Shown piece by piece: positions 1 to 10,820 of a DNA stretch of 64,000 nucleotides. The stretch is taken from contig OY751496.1 of NCBI GenBank assembly GCA_963565915.1, positions 2,542,001-2,606,000 on the forward strand, in the 5' to 3' direction. Positions within the stretch are counted from its first letter, which is position 1, and each line of letters starts with the position of its first letter. A program made the translations under genes and the position numbers. This stretch comes from Entoloma clypeatum. Taxonomy: Eukaryota > Basidiomycota > Agaricomycetes > Agaricales > Entolomataceae. The notes beneath the pieces are model-generated. The model saw only the letters and a list, made by a program, of their open reading frames with translations. It was not told the DNA's origin and ran no database searches.

Positions 1-287
1 CGGAACAAACACTTGAGAAGCTCACCTTTGTTGGTGCACAATGAAGAAAAAAAATTCGTACTTCCACCACATCCACCTACAGTCGTGAACACCATGCCTC
101 CGCAAAATACACTTTCTTGCAGCTGAACCTGGTGCACCCTCAACTGAACCTGCACCGCACCTCCAGAACCTGAACCTCTGGGTGCAGGTGTGGGTTCGAG
201 AACCACCTGCACCGCACTTCTGGGTGCAGGTGCAGGTTCAGGTCAAAAATGGCCGAACCTGAACCAAACCGAACCCCGGCCAGTCTA
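1..287. mobile_element. Right end of a hAT-like non-autonomous element with subterminal repeats
   Basis: The stretch from about 130 to 287 is a degenerate array of short units (AACCTGCACC, GGTGCAGGT and similar). It ends with CCGGCCAGTCTA at 287. Read in reverse, this end aligns with the right end of the complete element at 46137-47751: the terminus is followed by TTCAGG/TCCAGG-type repeats, then CATTTT, then CTGCACC. I infer that the window opens inside a second copy of that family. Its 8-bp target duplication would be GCACCGGT at 288-295, with the partner outside the window. No coding potential is seen. Confidence 0.6.
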
Positions 288-504
288 GCACCGGTATATA
301 AATTGAGGTTTTTAAAATTAAAAAAAAGTCTTGTGTACTTTCTCCCAGTGCGGATGAGCTGGGATAGGATAGGATGGGATAGATTCAATTATGGTACTAG
401 TGTACTTATATGACACTGTAGCATATAAGGGGGAATGTAATCGGATAGGATCAGATTGGTCTTCCAAAACTAAGGACAGATTATCTGACCAATGCCTGTC
501 ACTG
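288..504. other. Intergenic spacer
   Basis: AT-rich spacer with a short GGATA-type tandem run near 359-382. No gene seen. Its last five bases, CACTG at 500-504, are one half of the target duplication of the Copia array. The other half is at 24226-24230 in reverse. Confidence 0.6.
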
Positions 505-815
505 TGTTGAAACTTTTCCATCACGTAGATTAGATTAGATTAGATTACATCACGTGACCTTTACACATCTTTGATTACATACTTATTTGGTTGGTACAAA
601 CAGTAGTACGGTATATAAGACCAGGAAACTGTCAATATCAACAAGTTGTCTCTTGACTCTTAACCAGCTCCATCGCTCTTATCAGCCTCAACCGCTCTCA
701 CCAGCCTCACCCTCCCAAACCATGTAAGTGGCTAGAACGGTTAAGTAGAGTACTTCCACACTGTAGCTATGTTGCTCAGTACGCCTGTGGCTAACGCCCA
801 GGTGGAACTTCAACA
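505..815 (+). repeat. Copia 5' LTR (outer LTR of the tandem array)
   Basis: 311-bp LTR starting TGTTGAAAC and ending TTCAACA, so the ends are short inverted repeats with TG..CA termini. Near-identical LTRs lie at 6002-6310 and, inverted, at 24250-24558. It holds a short ATTAG tandem repeat near 526-545 and a TATA-like GTATATAAG at 611-619 that probably drives the element RNA. The flank at 500-504 is CACTG. Confidence 0.93.
611..619 (+). promoter_or_regulatory. LTR TATA-like element
   Basis: GTATATAAG lies inside the Copia LTR about 200 bp before the LTR end and is conserved in the other two LTR copies. It is the likely core promoter of the genomic RNA. This is an inference from position and sequence only. 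Confidence 0.5.
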
Positions 816-828
816 GGTTATGGGCCCC
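816..828 (+). promoter_or_regulatory. Copia primer-binding site matching an initiator-tRNA anticodon arm
   Basis: GGTTATGGGCCCC follows the LTR directly. Its first 12 bases are complementary to the anticodon-loop region of eukaryotic initiator tRNA-Met (GGGCCCATAACC), not to a tRNA 3' end. This is the arrangement known from Drosophila copia, which primes from a cleaved half-tRNA. The same sequence follows the LTR at 6310. Confidence 0.7.
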
Positions 829-1173
829 AGATAGCAGAGGGACTTGGGAATGCTGGCAACAGCAAGTACCTGCCCACTCTACCCTGGTTGACAGGAGAAC
901 CAATTGCAAGATCTAGGTTCTGAGTCATACTTCTTCACATATGAACCTGGGAACGTCATTCCAACAAGTACCTGTCATGAAGCGTCCCTAAGGGGATTGA
1001 CTTAGTACACATCATGTGGAAACGTTGATCGTACCTCATACACTTCTGACAAAAAGGGTTTTTCCCACAAACCGCTATTCCTGAAGGGAATATGTTATGA
1101 GGAATCATTTATTTGTTTTCTCTAAAATCAAGAACATCACTGATTGGGAGAACTCCTTTTAGACTCATTAAAA

Positions 1174-4100
1174 ATGTCTACCTCTCGCTCCGCCCTCGAC
1201 TCCATCACCGTCTTCAACGGCATTGACTACCAGAGTTGGGCCAAGAAAATGAAATCCTATCTCCTCCATCAAGCAGTCTGGCGCATCGTATCTGGTGACA
1301 TTGAGCGCCCTGACATCGCCGACTTTACGGTCACGGTCTCCACCCCTGCCTCCGCCACTTCTACATCTGCAACCCAACCTCCAGTGGGCACCACTACCGT
1401 CGACCAACCCGCCTTCCACAAAGAAAGAAAAGTCTGGATCAGGGACGACGACATGGCTCTGGGTTCCATCCGCCTCAAAGTCTCCGAGGCAATCAGGAGG
1501 CACATCAAGGACGCCAAGTCCTCAAAAGACGCCTGGACATCATTGAAGGACGCATATTCAAAGGTCTCCCCCGCCACCATATTTGGCGATTTCAAAGCCG
1601 CAGCCTCTTTCAAACTGTCTGGTCGGGACCCTGTGCCGGAAATCGAGCGCCTTGGGTCACTCTTCGCTCGCCTTAGCGACTCAAAATTCGTTGTGCCTGA
1701 TCTGATGCAGGCTATGATCTTGGCAAGTGCCATTCCTGACGCTTGGTCGTCTCTCTCCACCGCCCTCTTTCAGGTCTATGATGCCGACGACTTCACATGG
1801 CAGGCAGTCACCGACAGCATCGTTTCAAAGTACAGGCACAAGTACGCAATAGGGTCTACTCGGGCATCCAACGAGCAGGCCCGGAAAATCTCTGGGACTA
1901 AGCGAAAGGGGCAAGACCCCAAATGGGAAAAGCAGACAGCGCCGAGTACCTCGCAGAACAATGCTGATGAGCAGCCTAACTCGACCGACCCAAGTACCGC
2001 TTCTGAAAAGAAGAAGGGAAAGGGACGCTGGCGCAACCAGAAAAAACGCGCCAACAATGCGGACAATGAGTCCGACCACGCCGAGGAAATGATTGAGTTT
2101 ATCGCACCAGCCATCGAACAACTCCCTCGTCGATCTGCCCCTTGTCCTCTCCCTCCTCATCATGCACCTGCCTTCACCACTGTAACGGGCCATGGGAAAA
2201 CTTCGAGTACCGCGCAGCCCGAGTCGGAAAGAATGCAGTCACTCCTGCAACGCATGAACCCGCCTCCTTCTCAGTACACTGGGCTTCCTTCCGGAAAGCC
2301 GTCAGCGTGGAAAAAGAATGAGAAGGTGAGAAAACTCGCTCGAGAAATCGGTGCCAGACCCTCTGGGTCAAACCTTCGTATCCTGGATACCATCATTACA
2401 GAAATCGATGAAAGGCCGGCTAAACAGCATTGAGTTACTCCGCCGATAGACCAATCGCTGAGGATGATGGACATCGACCAAGAGCGAATGGGGCCAGACG
2501 AGTTTGTAGATGAGATTGAACTTGATGGTTCGTCAAAACCTTCTCTCAAACCTTATCAATTGCGGAACGCTAATAATACCTCTCAACAGACGTATAATAT
2601 ATTAGCCAGTACCAGTACAGTTTGTGTAGATCACTTCAGCAGTGATCTACATAAAAAATATATAAAACATTTTGCCTCCTGTACAAATTGTAAGGAAAAA
2701 GAACACGCACAATGGATATTAGATTCCGGTGCTTCTTTACACTTTACGCATGAGTTCAAAGACTTTGCATACTATAGACCTCTCACGGTCAAGCGATTTG
2801 TCCAAACTGCTGCTAAAGGAAAGAAACTGGAAATACTTGGAGTTGGGGCCGTTCCAGTATGGCACACCCTAAATGGGGAAGTTAAAACCCATCTTCTCAG
2901 ACCGGTATTCTACATCCCTGACATGGACACATGCCTATTGTCCCTAGGCGTCTTTCTTAACCATGGTTACAAAGTAGACAGGACTCGTGGAGAAATCAAC
3001 ATCTCCAAAGGGCTGAACAAAATCCAGTTTTCACCCCACATCCTTGGTCAAACCATTTACTGGTTAGACACTGAAATATGCTATGACCAGATCCATGCGA
3101 TCTCGAGCAAAATCACTGTCGAAACATGGCACAAGCGTCTTGGTCACCCAAATGATCAAGCACTCCGAAAGATTCCCACCAGTACCAAAGGGGTACCTGA
3201 AACACTAGTACGTGAGAAATCACAGGAAAGTTGCACAGGCTGTCTCAAAGGGAAAATGCCAAATCAATCATATCCCAATTCGATGACAAGGGCAACAAAA
3301 ACCTTTGATCTGATCCATTCCGATCTCAAACAGATATCCACAGCATCATACCACAAATATAAATATTTCCTTACGTTTTTGGACGACTTTTCATCCCACG
3401 TCTGGGTCGTTTTGCTTAGGAAGAAGTCGGATGCCATCACGGCACTGCGACAATTCCTTGCGATGATCCAGAATCAATTCGCCGCCACTCCTAAGAAATG
3501 GCGAGTTGATGGAGGTGGAGAGTTCGACAAATACAAGGATGTACTTGTCGATCATGGAATTCTGATTGACGTCACGCTCCCATATCAGCACCAGCAGAAT
3601 GGTAGAGCAGAACGGATAAATCGAACCCTGTGGGAGAAATCTCAGGCCTTGCGCTTCGATGTGTGCTTACCCCCTATGTGGTGGGAATTCTGTTTGGAAC
3701 ATGCAGCTTTTCTCTACAACAGAACCCCCATGCAGCGTCTCGAATGGAATACCCCTTACTTCAGGGTGACCAATGAGATCCCCGATATGTCAAGCATCAG
3801 AGTCTTCGGATGTCAGGCATATGTGTATATCCCAAAGGAAAAATGTAGAAATTCCCTGGAGTCTAGATCTCGATTGATGATTTATCTCGGATCAAAACCA
3901 GGGGTCAAAGGATACCGTTTCATGGATCCTGAGACTAATACAATTTTCATGGGTGGGAAAGCTATCTTTGATGAAAGCAAGTACCCCAGATGCCACATCG
4001 ACCCTTTGCCAGAAAGCCATCCAGAAATGGAAAACCCAGAACCGGCTGATGAGTTTGAGGACCTCATCCCCGGAAATGATGACAATGACAGTCATAACGA

Positions 4101-5934
4101 AACACCTCACGACCCAGTTCCCACCGGACAGGATCACCCTGAATCAGATGATGACCTACCGTCCAGTGACCCTGACGACGAGCCACGAGTACCCACTCCG
4201 GAACCTGAACAAGTACCAGATCGACCGATCAGGGAACATCGAGTTCGAAAAATGCCAGGCAGCATCTATGGGGAAGACACTCCCTCTACTGATCTTGAAA
4301 GATTAGATCAAAGACGTAGACTAGGCGGTCAAACGGCATGGATGAACGATCTCCTAATGGAGGCAATCTCAATCCAAGTTGGCATCATCGAAATGTCACA
4401 CAAAGACATATACCCTCTTCAAAACAAAGAAGACTGGTATGCGGCAGAATGAAAAGAGCTAGACATGCTCAAAAGCCGCGGGGTGATCACAGAGTTAGTA
4501 CCCCTACCTGCAGGGAGGAAGGCTCTAAGGAACAAATGGGTTTACAATGAAAAATCCGACAGGCGTCTGAAAGCATGCCTTGTTGCAAAAGGCTTCTCAC
4601 AGGTAGAAGGGATCGATTTCGATCAGATCTTCTCACTGGTAGTGAGGTACGAGACCGTCCGGTTGATTTTGGCATTGACAGCCCTTGAAGGGTGGTTCAT
4701 GACATTCTTGGATGTCTCATCAGCCTTCCTCTATGGAAGACTCCATGAGGAAATTTACATGCGACAGCCTGAAGGCTACATAGTAAAAGGGAAAGAAAAC
4801 TTCATGTACCGACTATACAAAGCCCTATATGGACTCAAGCAGGCCGCATTAGCCTGGTGGAGAGAACTCGATTCCTCCATGAAAAAGCTCAGCTTTGTCC
4901 GGCTTCACTCCGATGCGGGAGTGTTTATTCACAAAAGTACCAAAGGGGAAATTGTAATCGCCGTCATTTATGTCAATGACTCTGCTTTTCTTGGCACAAA
5001 CTGAGAGTACACGCTAGAGAAGAAGAAGGCCTTCATGACAACATGGGAATGTAGGGACCTAGGCCACCTAGTGTCTAATGGGGAACCGAAAGAATTTCTC
5101 TCAATCCAAATAAAGCAACCTGGGAAGAAAATCTTCATTGATCAAGTACCTTACCTTGAGAAAATTCTCGCATGAATGGGGATGAGCAAATCCAACGCCA
5201 CCCACACCCCACTCCCGACGGGCTACAAACCCATGAAGTCCGAAGATGAACCCAATGCGGAACTCAGATCCAAGTACCAATCCGTCATCGGATCACTATT
5301 GTACTTAATGATCGGGACAAGACCCGACATTTGTTTCGCCGTGATCAAAATGTCCCAATTCTCCACAAACCCTACCAAACGCCATTTAGAAGTGGCTAGG
5401 GATATTTGCAGGTATTTGAAGGCAACGAAAGATTACGCGATCATGTACGATGGTGATTCTGGGAAATGAATCTACGCCTTCACAGACTCTGATTGGGTGT
5501 CAGACAAAAACACCAGGAAATCCACCACTGGTTACTTCATATCGCTGGCGTCTGGAGCAGTAACATGGGTTTCATCAGCGCAGAAAACCATTGCCCTCTC
5601 TTCCACGGAAGCAGAATACATGGCGCTATCGGATTGCAGTCGCGCAGTGACATGGCTTAGAAGCATGCTTGCCGAACTTGGGATGCAGATCGGATCAGTC
5701 CCGATCTATGGAGATAACAATGGCTCCGTCTCTATCGCATCCAACCCTGTAACTGAAAAACAGTCCAAGCACATTGACGTGTGATTCCACTTCGTCAGAG
5801 AAAAAGTATCTGAAGGCATCATTACGGTTGAATTCATTGAAGGAGTGAATAACCCTGCAGACCTTTTAACTAAGAATCTGGGGAAAATCCTCTTTAGTAA
5901 GTTTATCCCGTACTTTGGACTACTTAAAAACTAG
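1174..5934 (+). pseudogene. Copia (Ty1/copia) gag-pol polyprotein, six in-frame stops
   Basis: One reading frame of about 1,587 codons, starting at the ATG at 1174 and ending TAG at 5932-5934. Order: gag (1174 to about 2430), aspartic protease (Asp-Ser-Gly-Ala-Ser at 2722-2736), integrase (His-His near 3127, Cys-Cys near 3234, then the DDE core), reverse transcriptase and RNase H (Ser-Thr-Glu-Ala-Glu-Tyr near 5602). This PR-IN-RT-RH order is that of Copia. The frame is cut by TGA at 2431, 4450, 5002, 5173, 5467 and 5782, with no frameshift. In the sister copy at 24617-28779 most of these positions are Arg codons. The catalytic YVDD is YVND here (4969-4980). The element is therefore dead, but it was a single-ORF gag-pol. 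The far-upstream ATG at 1144 lies in the leader, and 1174 matches the start used by the second gag. Confidence 0.95.
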
Positions 5935-5990
5935 ACAAAAAAGAGTACCTATATGGGAAAAAGTAAGATGTATTTAGAAGTATGTACTAA

Positions 5991-6001
5991 ATATGGGGGG
6001 G
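5991..6001 (+). promoter_or_regulatory. Copia polypurine tract
   Basis: ATATGGGGGGG directly precedes the LTR at 6002. The inverted copy has the same seven-G run at 24559-24565. It would prime plus-strand DNA synthesis. Confidence 0.85.
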
Positions 6002-6310
6002 TGTTGAAACTTTTCCATCACGTAGATTAGATTAGATTAGATTACATCACGTGACCTTTACACATCTTCAATTACATACTTATTTGGTTGGTACAAACAG
6101 TAGTACGGTATATAAGACCAGGAAACTGTCAATATCAATAAGTTGTCTCTTGACTCTTAACCAGCTCCATCGCTCTTACCAGCCTCAACCGCTCTCACCA
6201 GCCTCACCCCTCCAAACCATGTAAGTGGCTAGAACGGTTATGTAGAGTACTTCCACTGTAGCTGTGTTGCTCAGTACATCTGTGGCTAGCGCCCAGGTGG
6301 AACTTCAACA
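6002..6310 (+). repeat. Copia LTR shared by two tandem internal regions
   Basis: 309-bp LTR with the same ends as 505-815. Upstream is the polypurine tract of unit 1. Directly downstream is another primer-binding site (GGTTATGGGCCCC from 6311) and a second gag leader. It therefore serves as 3' LTR of unit 1 and 5' LTR of unit 2. No 5-bp duplication flanks it, as expected for an LTR-int-LTR-int-LTR array formed by LTR-LTR recombination rather than a fresh insertion. Confidence 0.9.
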
Positions 6311-6674
6311 GGTTATGGGCCCCGGATAGCAGAGGGACTTGGGAACGCTGGCAACAGCAAGTACCTGCCCACTCTACCCTGGTTGGCAAAGAACCGATCG
6401 AAAGATCTAGGTTCTGAGTCATACTTTTTCACACATGAACCTGGGAACGTCATTACGACAAGTACCTGTCATGAAGTGTCCCTAAGGGGATTGACTTAGT
6501 ACACATCATGTGGAAAAGTCGATCGTACCTCATACACTTCTGATACACAAAAAGGGTTTTTCCCATGACTGCTATTCCTGAAGGGAATATGTCATGAGGA
6601 ATCATTTACTTGTTTTCTCAAATCAAAATTCATTATCACTGATTGGGAAAAAACCTTTTTCAGATTCATTAAAC

Positions 6675-6999
6675 ATGTCTACCTCTCGCTCTGCTCTTGA
6701 CATCATCACCCCCTTCGACGGCATCGACTACCAAAGCTGGGCCGAAAGGGTGAAGTCCTACCTCCTCCATCAAGGAGTCTGGCGCATTGTTTCTGGCGAC
6801 ATCACCCGCCCTGACATCGCCGATTTTACCACCACAGTCTCCACCCCTGGGGCCACTGCTGCTGCTCCCCCTGTGCTGGCTACCACTCTCGACCAGTCCG
6901 GCTTCCACAAGGAAGAAAAAGCCTGGATCAGGGACGACGACGTAGCTCTCGGGGCGATACGCCTGAAGGTCTCTGAGGCGATCAGACGCCACATCAAGG
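6675..6999 (+). pseudogene. 5' part of gag of the second Copia unit
   Basis: Begins Met-Ser-Thr-Ser-Arg-Ser-Ala-Leu like the gag at 1174 and keeps the same reading frame for 108 codons. It stops abruptly at the LINE inserted after GCCACATCAAGG (6988-6999). The rest of this gag is not on the far side of the LINE. It is found inverted from 28779 downward, beginning with the same 12 bases. Confidence 0.93.
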
Positions 7000-9671
7000 G
7001 CACCCAGGCCAATTCGGGGGGGTTCGACAGAACTCCACTGAAGACGCTGGACAATTCCTTACCCACCTCATTCGTGCAGGATGGTCGAGGAAACTCAAGA
7101 CAAGTGTTGTCGCCATCGACTTGGCCCAATACTTTCCCTCTCTTAACCACTCGGTTATATCGCTCATACTAGATAGGATGGGATTCCCCAACACTGTCGT
7201 GGACTTCTTCTCAAATTACCTAGTAGGGAGACAGACTCAATACGCCTGGGAGGACGACCTCTCAGACCCTTTCTCTGTGGACATTGGCGTAGGACAGGGC
7301 TCTGCCCTTTCCCCTGTGCTATCATCCATCTATCTCGCCCCGCTGATGTACATGTTTCACGCTGAACAATCACAGGCCAGCCTCATTTCATACGTTGACG
7401 ACGGGACCATCATAGTCCAATCTGAGACGTGGAAGGAAAACCTTGCCAAATTAAAAAAGGCATACAAATGTCTGTTTGAGTTGACCACAGCCCTCGGGCT
7501 TGTCCTCAAACACTCTGAATCGGAGGTGTTCCATTTTTCCAGGAAGAATGGCGACGTTAACCCCCCGGTTGACCTCGGATTCGCGCCCTTCACCGGAGAC
7601 TCCCCCCTCGTCCCCAAGACCTTCTGGAGGTACTTGGGTTTCTTCTTCGACCGCAAGCTACTCTTTACTGAGCACGCAAAATGGTATGCCACTAAGGCCT
7701 TCTCAGCAACGGGAGCCTTATTATCTCTGGGAAACTCAGTCCGTGGACTCACTCCCAAACACAAACGCACCCTGTACCGATCGTGTATTTTGCCGATCGC
7801 GTTATACGGTGCTAATCTTTGGAACTTCGACGGCGCCCGTAACAAAGGTGTCGTGAAGTCTATCTCCAAGGTCCAGAGACGCGCAGCGTTATGGATATTG
7901 GGAGCCTTCCGTACCACCCCCACAGGGGCGGTCAAATCACTTGCTGGCCTGCCTCCAGTGCACTTGCACCTCAAGAAGCTCTCCTGCAGAAACCGTGTCC
8001 GCATGCACTCCCTTGCACCCAGACACATGACCGTCATGGTATGCGACGAGGATGACCCCTCCAAGCGTCCGTGGTACTCCCCGGAATTTATGTACAATCT
8101 TAAATCCCCCCTCGTTGATATCTGGGCATACCGTGCAAATGTGACTGTCCCCCTATCACCTTTTAATAACTACAACGAACCAGGGAAACGCGTCCTCGAC
8201 CGATTCCCTGAACGCGTAATCCACGACATCACCCTTATTCGCGGCAAGACCGCTAAGGACCGTGCCGAAGCCAGAAAGTCGCGCCTCATCACCCTTAACA
8301 AGGTGTTTGACGCCAACATCTGCTCCAACAAATCCGCCGTCATTGTCACTGACGCGGCAGTTCCCTCCCTCGCGTCGGGCCACCAAGCTGTTGCAGCTTG
8401 GGAAACCTGGCACATGGGGCATTCCATCAACAAAGATTGGGCGGCCGGCGGCCTCGCAGTCTCTGACGACACTGAAACCTTAGCTATCGGACACGGGTTC
8501 TCGAACCTGGTCAGTCTGCTAGGGGGTCTCTCTCAACTGGAAGAAATCCACATTTTCACCGACTCTGTCAACGCCATTCGGTGCGCCACAGACCCGGACC
8601 TCCACTCCTCGCAGGCAACTGCGCTCGCTATCATCAGTAACCTGATTCCTTGGTTTGAGGAACCCGGTCTGAAATCCAAGGTCCTCTTTCACCATGTCCC
8701 CGATTGCTCGGACCATGGCTTCGAACCCCACCATGCAGTGCACGACTTCGCCTCCTCGATTCGCATTGAGTGTGGTGAGTCGGCCTCCAGATCCCTTGAC
8801 TTTAACATGAAGCAATTCACGGACGACATGCTCGGTGACTGGAACAATCTGTACCAGTCCCCCAAGTATGTTGGCCGGCACTATCAATTCCCGAGATCGT
8901 GCGTCAGACGCCAAGACCATGCTCGGGCCAAACGTATGAAGCTGTCCCACCTCAAGGGCGGTACATGGCTTAAGGATGTGGGTCACTCCCAATCCCTCAC
9001 AGCTCAAATGGTCCGCGGCCTCACCAGCCACGCCCCAATTGGCCACTATAGACATAGGTTCAACATTGGTGACAAAGTTGAACAATGCGACTGTGGTCCG
9101 GGGTCCGTCGAGGACTTCGCCCACGTTTTCTACAAATGTCTGCACCACCCCACCAGGCCTCCAGACATGCCCTCCTTCTCGAGGAACACTCCCAACTGGG
9201 ACGTCTTCGGGAAATTCATCATGGATAACCCAGGGGCTTTTGCCTTCTGGGATCGTCCAACGCCCAACACATCCGTTGGCGGTAGTCGCGTGGTAGCGCG
9301 CTGGGTTCAAAGGGGTGCAGCCCCCTCTGGCAAGCGAACACGATCGAAGGGTAAGAACCACACAGGCGCTTCTTTGGTGGGTAGGGTGCAGACACCCCCC
9401 AGCGCCGTCAACGGCCAACCTTGCAAGGTTGGAGTGATCTTGTATCACGCAACCGAGTACTCGGGTGCGCATACTAACATGTTTGCTCATAACAGACCCC
9501 CCCCGTCCTGGCGCAAGGACTTATCAGCTCGACGGAGCTTTGCGCCGCTTGTTCTTCACACGTACGTAGATCCTCAGATCGATGTAGTTTACTCTACGTC
9601 AAGCGGACTGTACCCCTAGTATACCGCTATATAAATTGTTGACCAAAAAAAAAAAAAAAAAAAAAAAAAAA
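7000..9671 (+). mobile_element. 5'-truncated LINE (Tad/I-like) with poly(A) tail
   Basis: 2.67-kb copy of the 3' part of the LINE at 28780-35475 in opposite orientation. It starts mid reverse transcriptase at GCACCCAGGCC and keeps an open frame (7121-9619): the RT core with Tyr-Val-Asp-Asp at 7391-7402, an RNase H domain (near 8347-8580) and a Cys/His-rich C terminus (near 9085). It ends with a 27-nt poly(A) at 9645-9671. A run of eight C instead of seven near 9497-9504 moves the C terminus into another frame than in the longer copy. 5' truncation and poly(A) are typical of target-primed reverse transcription. Its 5' flank (6988-6999) is repeated at 28768-28779, not at 9672. The copy is therefore chimeric through inversion 1. 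Confidence 0.95.
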
Positions 9672-9686
9672 GTGTTCTTGTCGCTC
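9672..9686 (+). repeat. 3' target-site duplication of the full-length LINE, displaced
   Basis: GTGTTCTTGTCGCTC follows the poly(A) of the truncated LINE. The same 15 bases occur on the minus strand at 35490-35476, directly before the 5' end of the full-length LINE. The two TSD halves now sit on different LINE copies 26 kb apart, which is the signature of inversion 1. Confidence 0.9.
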
Positions 9687-10223
9687 CACTCCGCCAGGGC
9701 CGGTTGCCCTCTCAACACCTCAGAAATATGTTTAAAGGACCCCTGTGAATATTTGGACCATGCCCAAATAACAGATACCCTGGAAACCGATTTGTTATGG
9801 ACATATCTTGTGATAAACCTTATATATATATTTCATCTCTTGTCATGTATAACAACTGTAGTTTCCTGCCATGTACTGTAGATTAGAAAGGCCCCCCAGC
9901 CAGATCCAATCCCTCTCTCTCTCTCAGTGATTGATTGAGTGGTTAGATTTTCTAAGTGTCATCCAAAGGGAGTCTCAGTGAACCCTGAGGAAACTCAATC
10001 TCATATTATTATTTTATTTGATCAAAACCCTTGATTGTCGACGCGCGACCTCGCGACGACTTTCTACAACAGACAAACGAGTCTAACTACTTACAAAATA
10101 AGTGGTTAAGTTCCCGCCACCCTTGAACTAATTGTTGAGAGTGTTGTTGGGTGTTTGAGGTGTTTGTAGAGCTCTGACCAGAGTCTCTCGCATTTTCGGC
10201 GCTCGTCACAAACTCGCTTCTCA
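9687..10223. other. Unidentified sequence inside the Gypsy element (half 1)
   Basis: Together with 35491-36035 this forms an insert of roughly 1.1 kb in the Gypsy protease region once inversion 1 is undone; the full-length LINE lies within it. It has a CT-repeat run near 9912-9925. No gene or clear termini were found. It may be part of another nested element. Confidence 0.4.
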
Positions 10224-10820
10224 CCGATAGCGGAGCACTACATCCAACACCTCCGTTATTGCTCCGGCCTCGTTTGGAGTTCTGTCAATGTTGTATACCG
10301 GAATTGCGCGTTGTAGTTTTCAAGTAGAGAGTCGATGTTTCTCGACCAGAGTGCGTTCAATAAACAACCCTGTTGCCCCACTGTCGAGTAAGGCCTTTTG
10401 TGATAGTGTGTCTTTGGTGTTGGTAGTTTCAAGAACTATGTCTAGTTCAATAGAATTGTTGGAGTGAGCAGAGGCGAGGACATATTGTTTTGGAAGCCGA
10501 CGCTCCCATTTAGAGAGGCAAAGGCGGATGGGATTTGCAGAGTTGGGTGCGACTATGGGATCATTTGCAGGCTTAGAGATGGAGGGTATAGGATCATATT
10601 GTTCCATAAATAAGGCAGCATAACAATTTTTAGCAGACAACGAGGGCACACTGTTCACTCGCTGTGGGGAGGAAAATTCTCCTGTCCTTCCTCCGACTCC
10701 GCAGACTCCGTGGGCAGAACGGAGTTGCCTTCCGCTGCGTCCTTGACCATGAGTTGTTCCATAACAAACTCGTCCTGCTCCTCTGTTGTCATGAAGCGAA
10801 CGTCGAAGCGAAGGGGGCAT
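10224..10820 (-). pseudogene. Gypsy-1 protease segment, front part
   Basis: Reads in the -1 frame relative to gag, overlapping its 3' end. It contains the aspartic-protease motif Leu-Leu-Asp-Ser-Gly-Ala-Thr-Gly (near 10365). A TGA at 10320 replaces the Arg expected after Leu-Ser-Thr. Beyond it the frame stays open, with protease-type sequence to Leu-Arg-Tyr-Arg at 10224. There the Gypsy homology stops. The next residues of this domain are found on the + strand at about 36040, 26 kb away. Confidence 0.85.

Noticed and set aside
7357..8097. Long antisense open frames in the LINE (also 8519-9490, 28960-29931, 30353-31093)
   Set aside because: Mirror frames of the GC-rich LINE ORF2; they occur identically in both copies and carry no domain.
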